Assembly: GCA_030549495.1 (NCBI GenBank)
Contig: JAUIRK010000536.1
Location: 372,001-436,000, forward strand
Origin: Nectonema munidae
Taxonomy: Eukaryota; Nematomorpha; Nectonematoida; Nectonematidae
Direction: 5' to 3'
DNA length: 64,000 nt
Shown here: positions 36,100 through 48,400 of the stretch, piece after piece
How the letters are laid out: every line of letters begins with the position of its first letter
Position numbering within the stretch: position 1 is the stretch's first letter
Position numbers and translations under genes: made by a program
The notes under the pieces: model-generated
Seen by the model: only the letters and a program-made list of their open reading frames with translations
Told to the model about the DNA's origin: nothing
Database searches by the model: none

Positions 36100-37480
36100 T
36101 ATTTGTGTTACTTCATCATTATTAGCATCATCAATTTAAGTCAGTTAAATTCCCCTTTTCGTAAGGGCTTTCTGACTGTCGCACCACTTGACAAAACTAC
36201 TCCCTGCTTCTTCCTCTCAAGCGCATCTGCTTCTTCCATCACAAGCCTTCGTATTTCTTTGATTAACTTTTCCTTCCAAGTGCCTTTTGGAAGTTCTTTA
36301 TTTCTCTTGCGCTCACTAATTTCAAAATTCCAATCGTGTATCCTCATTTTCCCTTCTTATAACTTGACCTAACACCATCGCATACTATTTCTTACAGACT
36401 GGATGATATCTTCTTTTATGCGACATTTTTCCATGAGCTCAAATGTATTCATTTTCATTGGAATTTTCACGCCATGCATCTTTCTTGACCTAGCGCTTTC
36501 CGTTCCTTGAATGATGCTTTCTTCGAATCTTCATGTTCCATGTTTTTGAGGCATTGAATTTTACTTGTTTGTTTTTGTCCCATAGCATATTTAACTTTTA
36601 TTATCAGCAAACAGCGTTGAGTGTTTGAATTTTTTAGTTTCCATATTTTCAAGACTGCGGAATTCATTATTGCTTAATACTAACAAATCCATCACTATCA
36701 AACAAACTATGCTCAAGTCCACCTCTCTCTTTAACATTTTTTACTTGCCTCCTTTTTCCTTATCTCTAAGGAAGAAGTCGATGGGATAAAAAATTGAAGA
36801 TAAGTGAAAAGATTCCTTACTTTTATTTTCAAACGAGGCATTTGTTATCGCTAAAATATTCTCTGAAACTTTCTAACTTTTTTCTTTCTTGAGGCCACAC
36901 GGAAGCCTCCATGAATTCTTCCAAACTCATCTGCTGCTTTGCCAACTTGTCCATTAAAATCTGCAGCAATTATCTAAAATTCATTTGGTTTTCTTAAACT
37001 TAATCAGGATAACATTTTTCTTCTGATCTACCCACCTGCGGAGCATAAATTGATACAAGATGAACAATTTTTTTTTACCAAATTTCATCTTTCTGCTTAT
37101 CTGCACAACTCCATCAACCAATTCCTCTTTCAGCATACGGCCTTATGGATCAATAAAACGCGCAGATTTCCCCTTCCACCTTGGCTCTTAAAGACAGCAC
37201 ATATCAACTCTTCTTTTCCACAACTCGCTTCCTACGTCCGAAATTCTTCCGACCATAGTGCCAGCATTCAAACTTCCAAATTTCAACTCATATTTTACAC
37301 TTTTCTTTTTGACGTAGCCAGGTGCATCCCACGACAACCTTTGAACTCTCTGCTACCAATATTTAGGATATTTCATTATTTGTGCTCTTGGAACAAAATT
37401 TTACGCTCGGTGCCTTCTTTCCTTCTGCAACTTTCACGAATTTATCTGCGATTTGGGCCTGTACACTAAGCTAAAGGGAT
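36100..37480 (-). mobile_element. RTE-like LINE endonuclease remnant
   Basis: The minus strand shows the APE-type endonuclease of the same LINE group as 28660-30225. The pieces are FGSLNAGTMVGRISDVGSEL, RRVDMCCL-EPRWKGKSAR (37150-37290), VSIYAPQVGRSEE (about 37030) and ADFNGQVGKAADEFGRIHGG (36900-36965). Weaker linker-like pieces continue down to about 36140. Stops and shifts are frequent. It may be the missing 5' half of the LINE at 28660-30225, separated by later insertions, or an independent copy. Confidence 0.75.
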
Positions 37481-37489
37481 AGTGACTGG

Positions 37490-39105
37490 CTATAAAGTAA
37501 AATGAAGTCTTGTCTAAATATTTTTTGGATGAGTAATATGAGTAATGAGTAATATGATGAAGTTTTTTATATCCAAAAAAAGTTACCTTTCCTAGTGTTA
37601 AATAGGTGTGTCAGAAAATACTATTACATCGTTGGTCTAACTGATGACCAAATTGTACAGGCAGGGATGAGAGTATTTACTTTGAATAAAACAGTCTTCA
37701 TACCGGAGTATTGGGAAAATTAGTTAGAATCAATATTGAATCGGATGGCTGGGTTGGCGGATAAACGAGGTCTGTTTGTATTACCATTTTGAGTTTCTAA
37801 TACAGATGTTTTTATACGGTATTCATAAAATGGACAATTTTACCTTCACTGTCTTACCATTTCATAATGGAAAAGTCTTAAACAAATAAAATCAGGAGTT
37901 ACCCGTTCTATTCTTACATTTTTAGATCATGTTTGTCCGTCCATTTTCATTAAAAGCAGTAACTATTTAAAAATTTTCGAAAAGTATTATATATTTTTTA
38001 CGACTCGACAAAAATTTCTCTATAATCAATTTTTAAAATGATTAAAAAAACGTTAACCACGCCTTTTTAATCGGTAAGGGTCACTTCATCCATGTTGTTC
38101 TATTTTTAACTCTTATCTTTCATTGGGATGTTAGTTTGCCTGTTTAAATTAATGGATTCATAAATAAACCCAAGTTTCATTCTATATATAAGTTGCTTAG
38201 GAGCGCACCTCATCAAAATTTTTGGGAACGCGTGTAACCTTCATTTAATTAGGGTTTATAATAGTATTTGGAATCCAAGTTGGATTTTTGCAAATACCTT
38301 ACATTGCATATTTTCTCCACGCCCTTTTTTTGATATCGACTCACCTCATCTTTTAATGAAGAAAGAAAGAAAGAAAGAAAGCATGATTAAACAGTTTTAA
38401 TTCAAAAATGAAATCCGAAAAGATTATTTTTCATTTAAAAAGTCCTTCCTTGCAAAAACGATGTATTTTGTTACATATATATACATATATATCTACAATA
38501 TATAACAGTATGCCTTCAATATAAAGCAATATTATGACTATGAAAGGAAATAGAATCTTAAAAAAGCATCGCTGTTTCTTGTGCTTTACAAAACCTAAAA
38601 GTTGCAGGAAACATCAGTTCATAAACGCTGGTCTGGAATATGCCGAAATGATCTTTCATCGAATCTGTTAACCTACGACAGAATATTGACTGTAAGTGTA
38701 TTATTGTATATGCTTACCCCATTTTTCGGACATTCACACTCTGACAGCGACACTTTTCAGTCAACCAAATTCCCTCGTGCATGCCTGTATACTTTGTTAA
38801 TTCCACAAGCCAATCATGTGATCGTATTTCTTATGACATGCCCACTTAAAATTAACAGTGAATAATAATTGAAACACTTGTGACAGCAACAGATTACGCA
38901 AAAATTGAAGCAGGTGAAAAACTGAAATCATTTTCCTCTCGTACACTCTACATAAGAAGATCGTCACACCCCAACAGTGACCTTTTACAAAATATCATTC
39001 GTTAATTCCACAGAAGTCTTTGTTAAGCGAACAGTGTTGTATAAACGTGTGTATCGTGTTGTGCTCTTCAATTATCTTATTTCCAAATAGAGAGTTAACT
39101 TTTAT
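37490..39105. other. AT-rich sequence upstream of the first WIP exon found
   Basis: No convincing exon was found. It contains a GAAA microsatellite at 38357-38380 and TATA-type dinucleotide repeats at 38476-38495. The N-terminal WIP exons expected upstream were not located here. Confidence 0.45.
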
Positions 39106-39110
39106 TTTAG

Positions 39111-39404
39111 TTTTGGACGGTGTTGTCTCTAAGGCAGAATCCTTAGCAACTACAAACTCCCCTACTTCTTCACTTGCCAAGCAGCCGCACTTTCCTCCTT
39201 CTTCCTTCAGATCACCGACTCACTCGAGCAGCAGCACCAACTTTGAAAATGCGCGATCTCTTCTCCAAAAGTCGAATTTGTTTGAAGCGTCGTCTGTTAA
39301 ACCGTGCCGTCTTTCCCCAACCACGACAACCACCACAAACACCAAACCACTTTTCTCCTCTCCCCCTCCCCCCAGCCTCCCATTTCCTTTGAAACCTTTC
39401 TCGC
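39111..39404 (+). CDS. WIP exon with Ser/Pro-rich linker (3' border uncertain)
   Basis: A clear acceptor (TTTATTTTAG) leads into an open frame rich in serine, threonine and proline (TNSPTSSLAKQ, SSPPPPSLPFP). Ending at TCGC/GTATTT would give the phase needed by the exon at 41522. A stronger-looking donor (TGG/GTATAA, 39477) has the wrong phase unless an extra exon lies between. Confidence 0.6.
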
Positions 39405-42400
39405 GTATTTTCTTCACTTCATTTATTTTACCTGCTTGCATATCGTATCATCGCAATTACGCACTATCTCCTCTATGGGTATAATTAATCCTGATGGGAA
39501 ACAATCCATTCAGACCACTATCATCTGCCTAAAACAATTCACCTACTACAACCGTCGGTAATACGTAACCTAGTCAATTTATGAATGAGTTCATTTTAGT
39601 CCAAGTAAATTCTTTTTAAATTGACTAAAACTTTGAATAAAAAATATTCCACTTTGTGATTGTGTTTTTTGAATAATAATAGGTGTTCTATATTTTGCAC
39701 ACTGCCCAGATTATTCTTCAACGGCAAACTTAAACAAGATGAAAATTGAATAATCTAGAGCAGTTAGTCCCTTCTCTCTCGACCTTTTCAAAATTATCTG
39801 GCTCAAAATTTGTATTCTTTATCAAGAAATAATTATAATATGTTTTTATGAGAATTCTTATACCTTTACATAAAATATTTTTATACTAGAATTATACAAA
39901 TTTAATAACAAATAAAAATACTGCTCGATATTATACTTAAATAAAAAATATTGACAGTTTTATCTCTTCTAAAATCTCAGTTAGAGCTTTTGGTTCGTGA
40001 TTTCAAATCGTTCAATCCCCCCTAAGAACTCCTTTATTCCTCAAGAATTTCATCTGGTTGAGAAACCGTTGTGAAATCTGACTTTCCTTTATAAAAATCA
40101 ACGTGAATAAAATGGAAAGCTAGCAAAAGAGAATAGCCTTCTTCATTTTTATCACTTTCTTCCATGAACAGCATTTTGAATAGCAATCAAAAGTGCAAAA
40201 ATAGCAAGCCTTAAATCCAAGCCTGATTTGTTTGCTTCTTATGCTTTGTTTTGTATTGATGAGAACCAAAAAAGCCAATCACCAACTCATCATGAGCCAA
40301 TCATCATTGCTCGTGAATTAAATAGTTAACGATTTTTTATTCAAATGCTGACTCAAGCTACGAAAATCCAATTTTTTTCTTTTTTAATCATGCTTCCTAT
40401 CACAAAATGAATAAATCTTATTATTTCATATATAGCATTATACATTATCTCATTTTTAACGTGCTTCTGTTTCCCAAAAAAGATATCTCCAAGGTACCGT
40501 AACGTGCCAGAAGGCAGTAAATGGGCTAAAACACTTTTACTTTTGGTGCTCAATTGAAAAAGAGGAATTGATTGAGTATCTAGATGTTTCTTTGCAAATA
40601 ACATTGAAAATTTCTTCATCAAAAAAGAATTCGAAACCTCAGGCGGTTTTTTAAATTTATAAAGTGATGCGAATTTTTATAACATACTCGTGCGTTTGAC
40701 AATGTTATCAAAAGCTTTACTGACTCTACCAAATATGAATCTTAACAAATTCAACTTTCTATTGGAAAATGTAGATAACTCTCTGATTTTAATTACAATA
40801 AAGCTACAATGTTTTCGGTATAGGTGTTAAAGCTCTTTATTTACTCTAATAAAATTTCTATTTGTTTACTTGATTTGCTAAAATTATGCTTTTCCATTTT
40901 CAAGAACGCTTACTGCATAGGCTTTCCGTTTGATCCATCATCAAGCCTTCTTTCCTCATAGACACAAATGTACCTATAAAAAAGTACGATTTTAGACACA
41001 AACGCCTTGCTGATGAAAATTATCTAAGCTTGCTTACTATAGAAAATGCTCGAGTTCCTATTACGCTTATCTTCATCCTTTTGAGGTGAGGATCAGGATT
41101 TCCAGGACTGATTCCGCTGCTCGAAATTTTAATTATAAGCCCATAAAAACTCGTTGAAAGGAAAAGCAAGTGATTGATTTTACAAAACTTAAATGTCCTA
41201 AATGTCTAAAGAAGAATGCCTTAAAGCAGGCCATTTTCATTTCTTGACATCCTGATATCACAGTACTACCCAACGGGTTAACCCATTTACGACCAATGTT
41301 CCTATTTTGGAACATAAGTAATTTCATCTTCTTCTGCTTTTTTCTATGACTGAATATAAATCGTCTGCGTTTTTTTAGATATCGTCTGATTTGCTTGGTC
41401 TTAAATGGGTTAAGACATGTTTTTATTTTATGTGCTTTAATATCTTCTAACTAAGTTCAATCAGTTCTTTCTACAATCTACATGTATGCTTGTTATATTT
41501 GCTTAAATTGTAACTTTTTAGCTATTTCACCACAAAAGAAGTCAAACTCAACTGCTCCTCTGATAAACAAGCCCAAGCCTAAAAATCTTCCAAAATCTCC
41601 CAACTCAGTTCCTCCTCCTCTACCTCTCAGACCACCAACTCTGTCAAGAGTTCGTAAAAACATCATTCGATCAGGTTTACTCTTCACATTCTTGTCTAAA
41701 TCGTGGTTGTATCCTTTTCCGTAGAACAGTCTTTCCAACCCCATCCACAATTTAGCCCTTTCTATGATTTCTTATTGGAAAAATCAAACAACCAATGGAT
41801 CTCTTTTTATCATGTAAAAGGTACATTTAAAATTGAAGTGCCATATGATCCTCTCCATTTTGCATATTTCTGTTCGCATTTAATCGTGTGACTTTTCTAA
41901 TTTCACTTTTATCCAAAGACTATGTTAAATAATTACGAATATAATTATAAAAGAACAAAATAAAGTTTATACTAAGATTAATTTTATCTCTTTTATCCCA
42001 AGAACTAATAAAAAAATAGAAGAATGAAAAATCACCTTTGCCTCCCTACATAAGCAAAAAGGCACTTTTCATTTTAAAGGCCTTCTTAACATTAAAAAAC
42101 ATCATTTTTTAATAAATCAAAAAACTCCATTCAACTTTGGAATTTTTAATTTTGCGTTTTCATTATTTTAAGTCATATTGCATTCTTATTTTTTTCACTA
42201 ATTTATAAATGTAGTGCTTTTTTGTTATGTTGGGAGGTAAAAGCGATTTTTCATTGTTATATTTTTTATTTTCTATAATTGTTTCTTCTTGTCTGTTTTA
42301 TTCACCAAATTTGATATAAAAAATAAACAAAAAAGATTTCACAAAGAATATAAAAGAATTTAAATCATACTTCATTTTAAGTAAAAATAATATATGCCTC

Positions 42401-45400
42401 CTTCATTTTTATATCATAATTAGCTAAATGCATACTACTCACTTTTGAATCCAGTTTTTCTATTTATTACTTTTAAAACGTTCAAAAATATAGGGAGGAT
42501 TGGGAATTTAACAAAACAAGCTTTTTCCAGTGAAAAATTTGTAATATTGACATCTTTTGTTTTATATCATGACATTCGATCTAATACATAACATTCTCCC
42601 AATTTGAAGTGTTGTAATGTTATTCTAAAAGCGCAATCATTTCATTCTTCCCTATAAAGCAGTGGTTCCCAACCTTTTTTATCCCGTTCCCCCTTTTTCA
42701 GTCACTTTTTTTACCTGTGGACCCCTACAACTGAATAGTTTGAGCCAACAAGATTAATCAAAGATTTTTATGCAAAAAATGATTGTAGTCATCTGATTAA
42801 ATCGTATCCTTATTCATGTGAAATCAAAGAAATCGTAAAGCCTGACTATAAAATGTGAATAAAATTTTTTTCCAATTAAAATATAAATTTTTCAAAAATA
42901 TTGTAACTAATAAAAAGCATATATAAAGATTCAAAATATGAAACTTTAAAAAAGGGAAGAAAATAATTATTTAAAAAAGCTCTAAATATATATATTTATA
43001 TTGATTTGGAAAATAGAAGTATATTAAAGGAGATTCAGCATAAGTAGTTTGAAGTAGAATTTCCATGGACCCCTTGAAATTCTTCCATGGACCCCTAGGG
43101 GTCCAAGGACCCCCGGTTGGGAACCACTGCTATAGAGTTTTTAAACTTATGAATGAGTTACAATATAGTTGCAGTCGACAATCACTGATTCGGAATGCTT
43201 GGGATTCGGCCTTCCCGAATTAGTTTCGGTTTAGTTATTCCTATTTTCATTTAAAAAATCACCCGTTACTTACTCAATTTCTCTCACTATAAATTTGACT
43301 CGGACTAAAATTCAATGTCAGGTGTCCGTTTAGTACTAAAAGTACAACAAACAAATGATTGCACATTAGAATTTGTAAGTTAATTTTCAGATACACTGAT
43401 TCTACTGGGTGTCGAAAATTTTTGAACATTTTTTTAAACTTATTGTTTTAGGTGATTTGGTCTTTCTCTAATTAGTTTTTCTTGCAAGATATAAGGACTC
43501 ATTAATTCTTCTTCATTTATGAAACTTTTAATATACTAAACCTTCAAGAAGCTCAGTTGTTAATTGAATCAATCATTAATTTTACTAAATTAAAGATTTC
43601 GGGAACAATCAAAGTCCCGGATTAACAAAGCTCTTAATTAATGATTTCCGGTTTAGAGATAGTCAACTGTATTACTATTTGAGCTTTTTTACTTCTCAAC
43701 CACCACAAAACACGAGGAAGTTATTTATCCTTACCGACTAACTTTTCTCATCTTAGGCAAAAATGCCAGCACTTCTTCATCCTCCCTCCCACATCCGTGT
43801 CAATCTAAAGACTTGTGCGACGATGTGAGGCAGCTTGACGATTTCTCTCTCGTTTCTCTGAATCAAAACAGGAAGCAGAAAGTTGTCGTTGGAGCGAATG
43901 ATGACAGAACTCACATGTCATTCTCCAAAGACAATGCATCTTCCGCCACAGTCTTCAATACAATGCCTCATTCTAGGTTTCCTTTTTAAATCTCATTTTG
44001 TGATTGATAATGATGATTGTGTTGTGTGATCTCTTGTCATGTTTTGATGTGTTTTGTTCTATTAAATGATATACATTTAAAGTAGTAATCAATGGTCAGT
44101 TAAAGATCCACCACCATTTTTCAATGAGGCAGACCCATTTCTGGATTTTTAATATATATCATCCTAGTTTTTGTCGTTGCACTATTTTCACTTGCGCAAC
44201 TTACACCCGCTATTTTACTCTTGGGCTAATGTGACATTTACGCTCGTATATAAGCAAAATGATTTGGCAAATATCTTTTTTTTTATATTCGAATTCTTTT
44301 CTCAATCCAACTTCTCTCACTTTTCGCAGTACAGATTGTGTGTTAAATGAAAATAACAAGCTTTAAGTTGGGCAACGTATGCTTAAATGCTTTCTTTAAT
44401 CGAAGCAATCAATTGTGACTAGGGTTGCCAGATTTCAAAGATAAAAAATCGGGACACTTTTATGACAGAATAATGTTAAGTTTATTACTAATAAAAACTA
44501 ATTATTATTAAATTATTAATATAAATAATTTTAAACAAATGAATTTTTTTCGTGACACACAAAGCTGTTTTGATAAAATTGGGTTTAAACTTGAATAATT
44601 GTAACGTTAAATATTTATAAAATCTTATTGTATAGGCGTAATTTCATTCAGGCAAACGAGAACTTCAATAAAACTGTTTTTTCTTTTTTCAATTTTCATA
44701 ATTCTACTGCTGAAAACAAAATCAAGACTATGAACAAAATATAAGTAAGCTTCACTAAGAGGATTATTGAAAAATTCTAGAATAATCGGATGTCGGAATT
44801 ACATATTATTATATTAATGTGTTTTTTCATCTTGACATAGTTATGTATATTTTTTTTATTATTTATTTATCGTGTGTGAAATCTTTGAAGCGGCTCATTC
44901 TATTTTGAATTCACACGTTTTTTTGGTTATTATAAAAAAATGAAGTTTGCAACCATATCAAAATGTAGTTACTAGACTTACGTGCCTTATATTTAATATT
45001 TTGACATATGTAATTTAGATTTTTTTAATAAATATCTTTTTTTTCTATAAAAATGATAAGATAAGAAAATTAAGTTTAAAACTAAAAATGTCATAATTTT
45101 AGTTTTTTTTTATGGAAGCTAAAATCGGGACAAATGGTGTACCCTAGTTGTGCATTCGGGACGCGGGACAAAATAATATAAATCCGGACAAGTTCCGAAA
45201 AATCGGGACGTCTGGCAACCCTAATTGTGACACACTTTGCGTTAAAAACAGGAAAAAGTAATGAGCGTAAGTTTTGTTGGGTAATAAAAAAATATATTAT
45301 TGGTGGATATAAGTTACCTATTTTACAGTGAAAGGTATAAAATTGGAAAAACATTTAGGGGCAAACATCAAAAGTTCCATCACAAAAAAACATAATTTTT

Positions 45401-48400
45401 GAATAAATCAAAGAACTCCATATTTCCAGCTGCAATGATTCCTGAAAGATCTTCGGAGGCAGTATCTTTCAATATAAAATCTATATATTTTTCTGCAATT
45501 TGGAAGTTAATGCTTGAAGTATTTTGTATAAATTTCATCATTGACTTTTTTGGTTCTGCGCAATTGCTACCCCAAAGCATTTTGTTTAGGCAATCTATAA
45601 AAAATCTTTGCAGAAACGGTGTTTATTGTGTTCGCAATAAAGCTTCTGTTTGTTTGAAGAACTATTGAAACTAACAACCTGACTTTTTAACTTACCTAAA
45701 ATTTTATAGCTATCACTTCTTATAGGATCCCCACAATGTGTATGTTCAGAAGCGTCTTTAACTATGACATCACTTTAAAATCTTTGTGTAACTTTTAATA
45801 TTTGTTTTTACAGCATCTCCAATGTTTTCTGTTATTGGCAAAAAAAATTTGTAAAAAGATTTTCATCTCCATTGAGTCTTTTCCTTTATATTCTTTAGAG
45901 ATTTCAAACATTTAAAAATATAAATGCATCAGAAAGGGTTACAAGTAGCAGAATGGAATAATAAGATCAAAGTGAGTTTTACTACAATTTTAAAGTAGAT
46001 GATGCTTAACTTTAATACTTAATATTAACGGAACTACTTCCTATTTTAAGATAAAAACTACGCCAATAGTGTCTATAGTATACGTATATATAGCCCTTTG
46101 CTGTTAATTAGCTTTAATGCAATTAGTATGAGATTATAGATTTAATATTATTGTGGTTAGGGTTAGGAAATTCTATATAGCGCAGCTGTCAAGAGCGAAA
46201 ATGTAGAAGAGAGCAAAAGTGAAAGATTATGCAAGTGTAAGCAGTGGAAGTAATAGGGAACCAAATGGGATAGCAGTGTCCCACAAATGATCATCATTCG
46301 TCTTCTTTGAGTCAAAGTGAAACTCATTGTAAAAGAAGCGTGCGAAAATTTTACAGCCTGGGCCATATCAATTATGGCAAAAATCATCTGCTTTAAATTT
46401 ATAAAATTTTATTGAAATTGAAAACCGACTTCAAAAGTTTGGTCCTCAAGGTGTTTCAGACTTGATTTGCCTTACACTACTTTCAAAGAATATTTCTTCT
46501 AATTTTATGAGAACATGCACTTTTGAATTTTCTGTGCAACACTAAATTTATTTTACATTATTTGCGCCATTGTATCCCAAACATGTCACGAATGAAGAAT
46601 TTCTAGAGAATGTTAGCAAATATGTACCAAAATAAAGGAGCGCCAGAACGGATCCTTTTGTGGGAACACTGCTTTCTGGTGACTGTGTCATTTCACTCGC
46701 GATATTCACAAGAAAAGTTGATATGTGTTATGTAATAATGTAGTGAATAGAATCATAAGCATATCTTTGTTGATTTGCGCGGATTATATAGTTAATTATT
46801 CTTTAGTTAATATATGAGTTTGCTATTTGTTAGTTTTAATGAACCAAGAGTGAAATTGAGTTGACAATCACCCTCCCTTTGAGTCAGATTGCCTAGAATG
46901 ATTATAATCTAATTCATTTTGAAATAGTCAAAAATTTAGGTTTTGTAAGCACACCTAAAATTGTGTTTCATGTGTCGAAACAAATGCAACCTTCAAAAGG
47001 AATAAGACTAATCTACGAATTTTTTCTTTGGGGTGAATAATTGAATTCCACATTCCGTTCACAGAAGAAATCTCAAAAATGTTTAGTACTGAGCGCAAAC
47101 TTGTGTATCTGAAGAAAAATCTTATTCAGAAAGAAGTTTTGTTACGCAATAAAAAAAATTTCCTGAAAATCCAGTTCGCTTCCTCCACTTTCTTAGCTTC
47201 TATGCACAGGGCTTAACATGAAACTCGCCAATACGAATGCATACAGTCTCTCCTCTTGTTGTACTTTGAAAAATGTGATTTTTGTTTTTTTGTCATGTAA
47301 ACGTTTACTTGAGGCGAATATGTCGAGCTTTCTTCGTGTTTAGCTGCCATCATTTTTTTATCTAAATTTTATTTTTGAAAAGTTACGTTTTTTTGTTAGG
47401 GAAGATTCGAGTAGCCAAACTGTTTTTATCTCGTTGGATGAAAAATTTTGAATAATTTTTTCCGTATTATTATCCAATCAAATTATGCGAGAATCGAACT
47501 AATTATTTTGAACGTTTTTCAAATAAATTTTCACTATTAAAATAAACGCCACTAAAATCTTGGGTCTGATTGGGTGAAATTCAATCATTACCAGCTGACT
47601 ATCACTTATCCGGCCTCATTGGGACTTGGAGGGTGTTGGATAATCCATATATTAGGTGAAAATACATCAAACTTACAAACGAATCACCATATCTTGAATT
47701 TAGTATTTTCAATTTAACTTTTAAACTTTTATTTGTTTACAAATTATTACAAAATTTTTAGATAAAACTTTTCTCGAATACTTTTTTAAAAAAAAACCTT
47801 CATGCTGATTACTGATTTCCGCATTAGCGATAGTCTACCTACACTATATTTAATTTAATATATGCAATCAACGTGGTATACGGAGTATAATCAGTTTTAT
47901 TTTATTCTTTAGAAGAGTCGTCTCCACATTATCAGCAAATACAAACACGATTGGCAAGTCATCTCTCAGTTTAAGTAATGGTGGTGAGTGCCACAGAGCA
48001 AAAGTGAGACAGCCTATCATTCCTCCACCCCTTCCTGCTCGTGGAACTGTGCTCGCATCCCCAAGCACCAATTTTGCGCCTAGTAAGCTAGATATTAGAT
48101 CACTTTGATAACCACTGGATATTCAAGGAAGATTAAAAAAGCAAAATTACACCTTTTTCTAAAAACACAACTTTTGTGTTGATCATTATATTTAAGCGAA
48201 ATTCGATCGGCAATCATTTATTTTAAATATTTAAAAGTGATTTTGTGCTGATGAATTTCCAACAAAAATGTCTGAATGATTTCGTGTCGCGCCTTTTTCT
48301 ATAACCCATTATATTTTATTCATCCTAACCATCCTTCTTTTCTAAATAATCTTTGAAACCGCTTATACGACGCGATCCTATTTTTCACCTCATTTCATAA

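Noticed and set aside
36073-37469. Plus-strand open frames of 99 and 139 codons as possible early WIP exons
   Set aside because: The minus strand here encodes recognisable LINE endonuclease. The plus frames have no WIP-like or WH2-like sequence.
39220-39441. Minus-strand 73-codon glycine/valine-rich frame
   Set aside because: It is the antisense of the serine/proline-rich WIP exon, and the repetitive composition produces the open frame.
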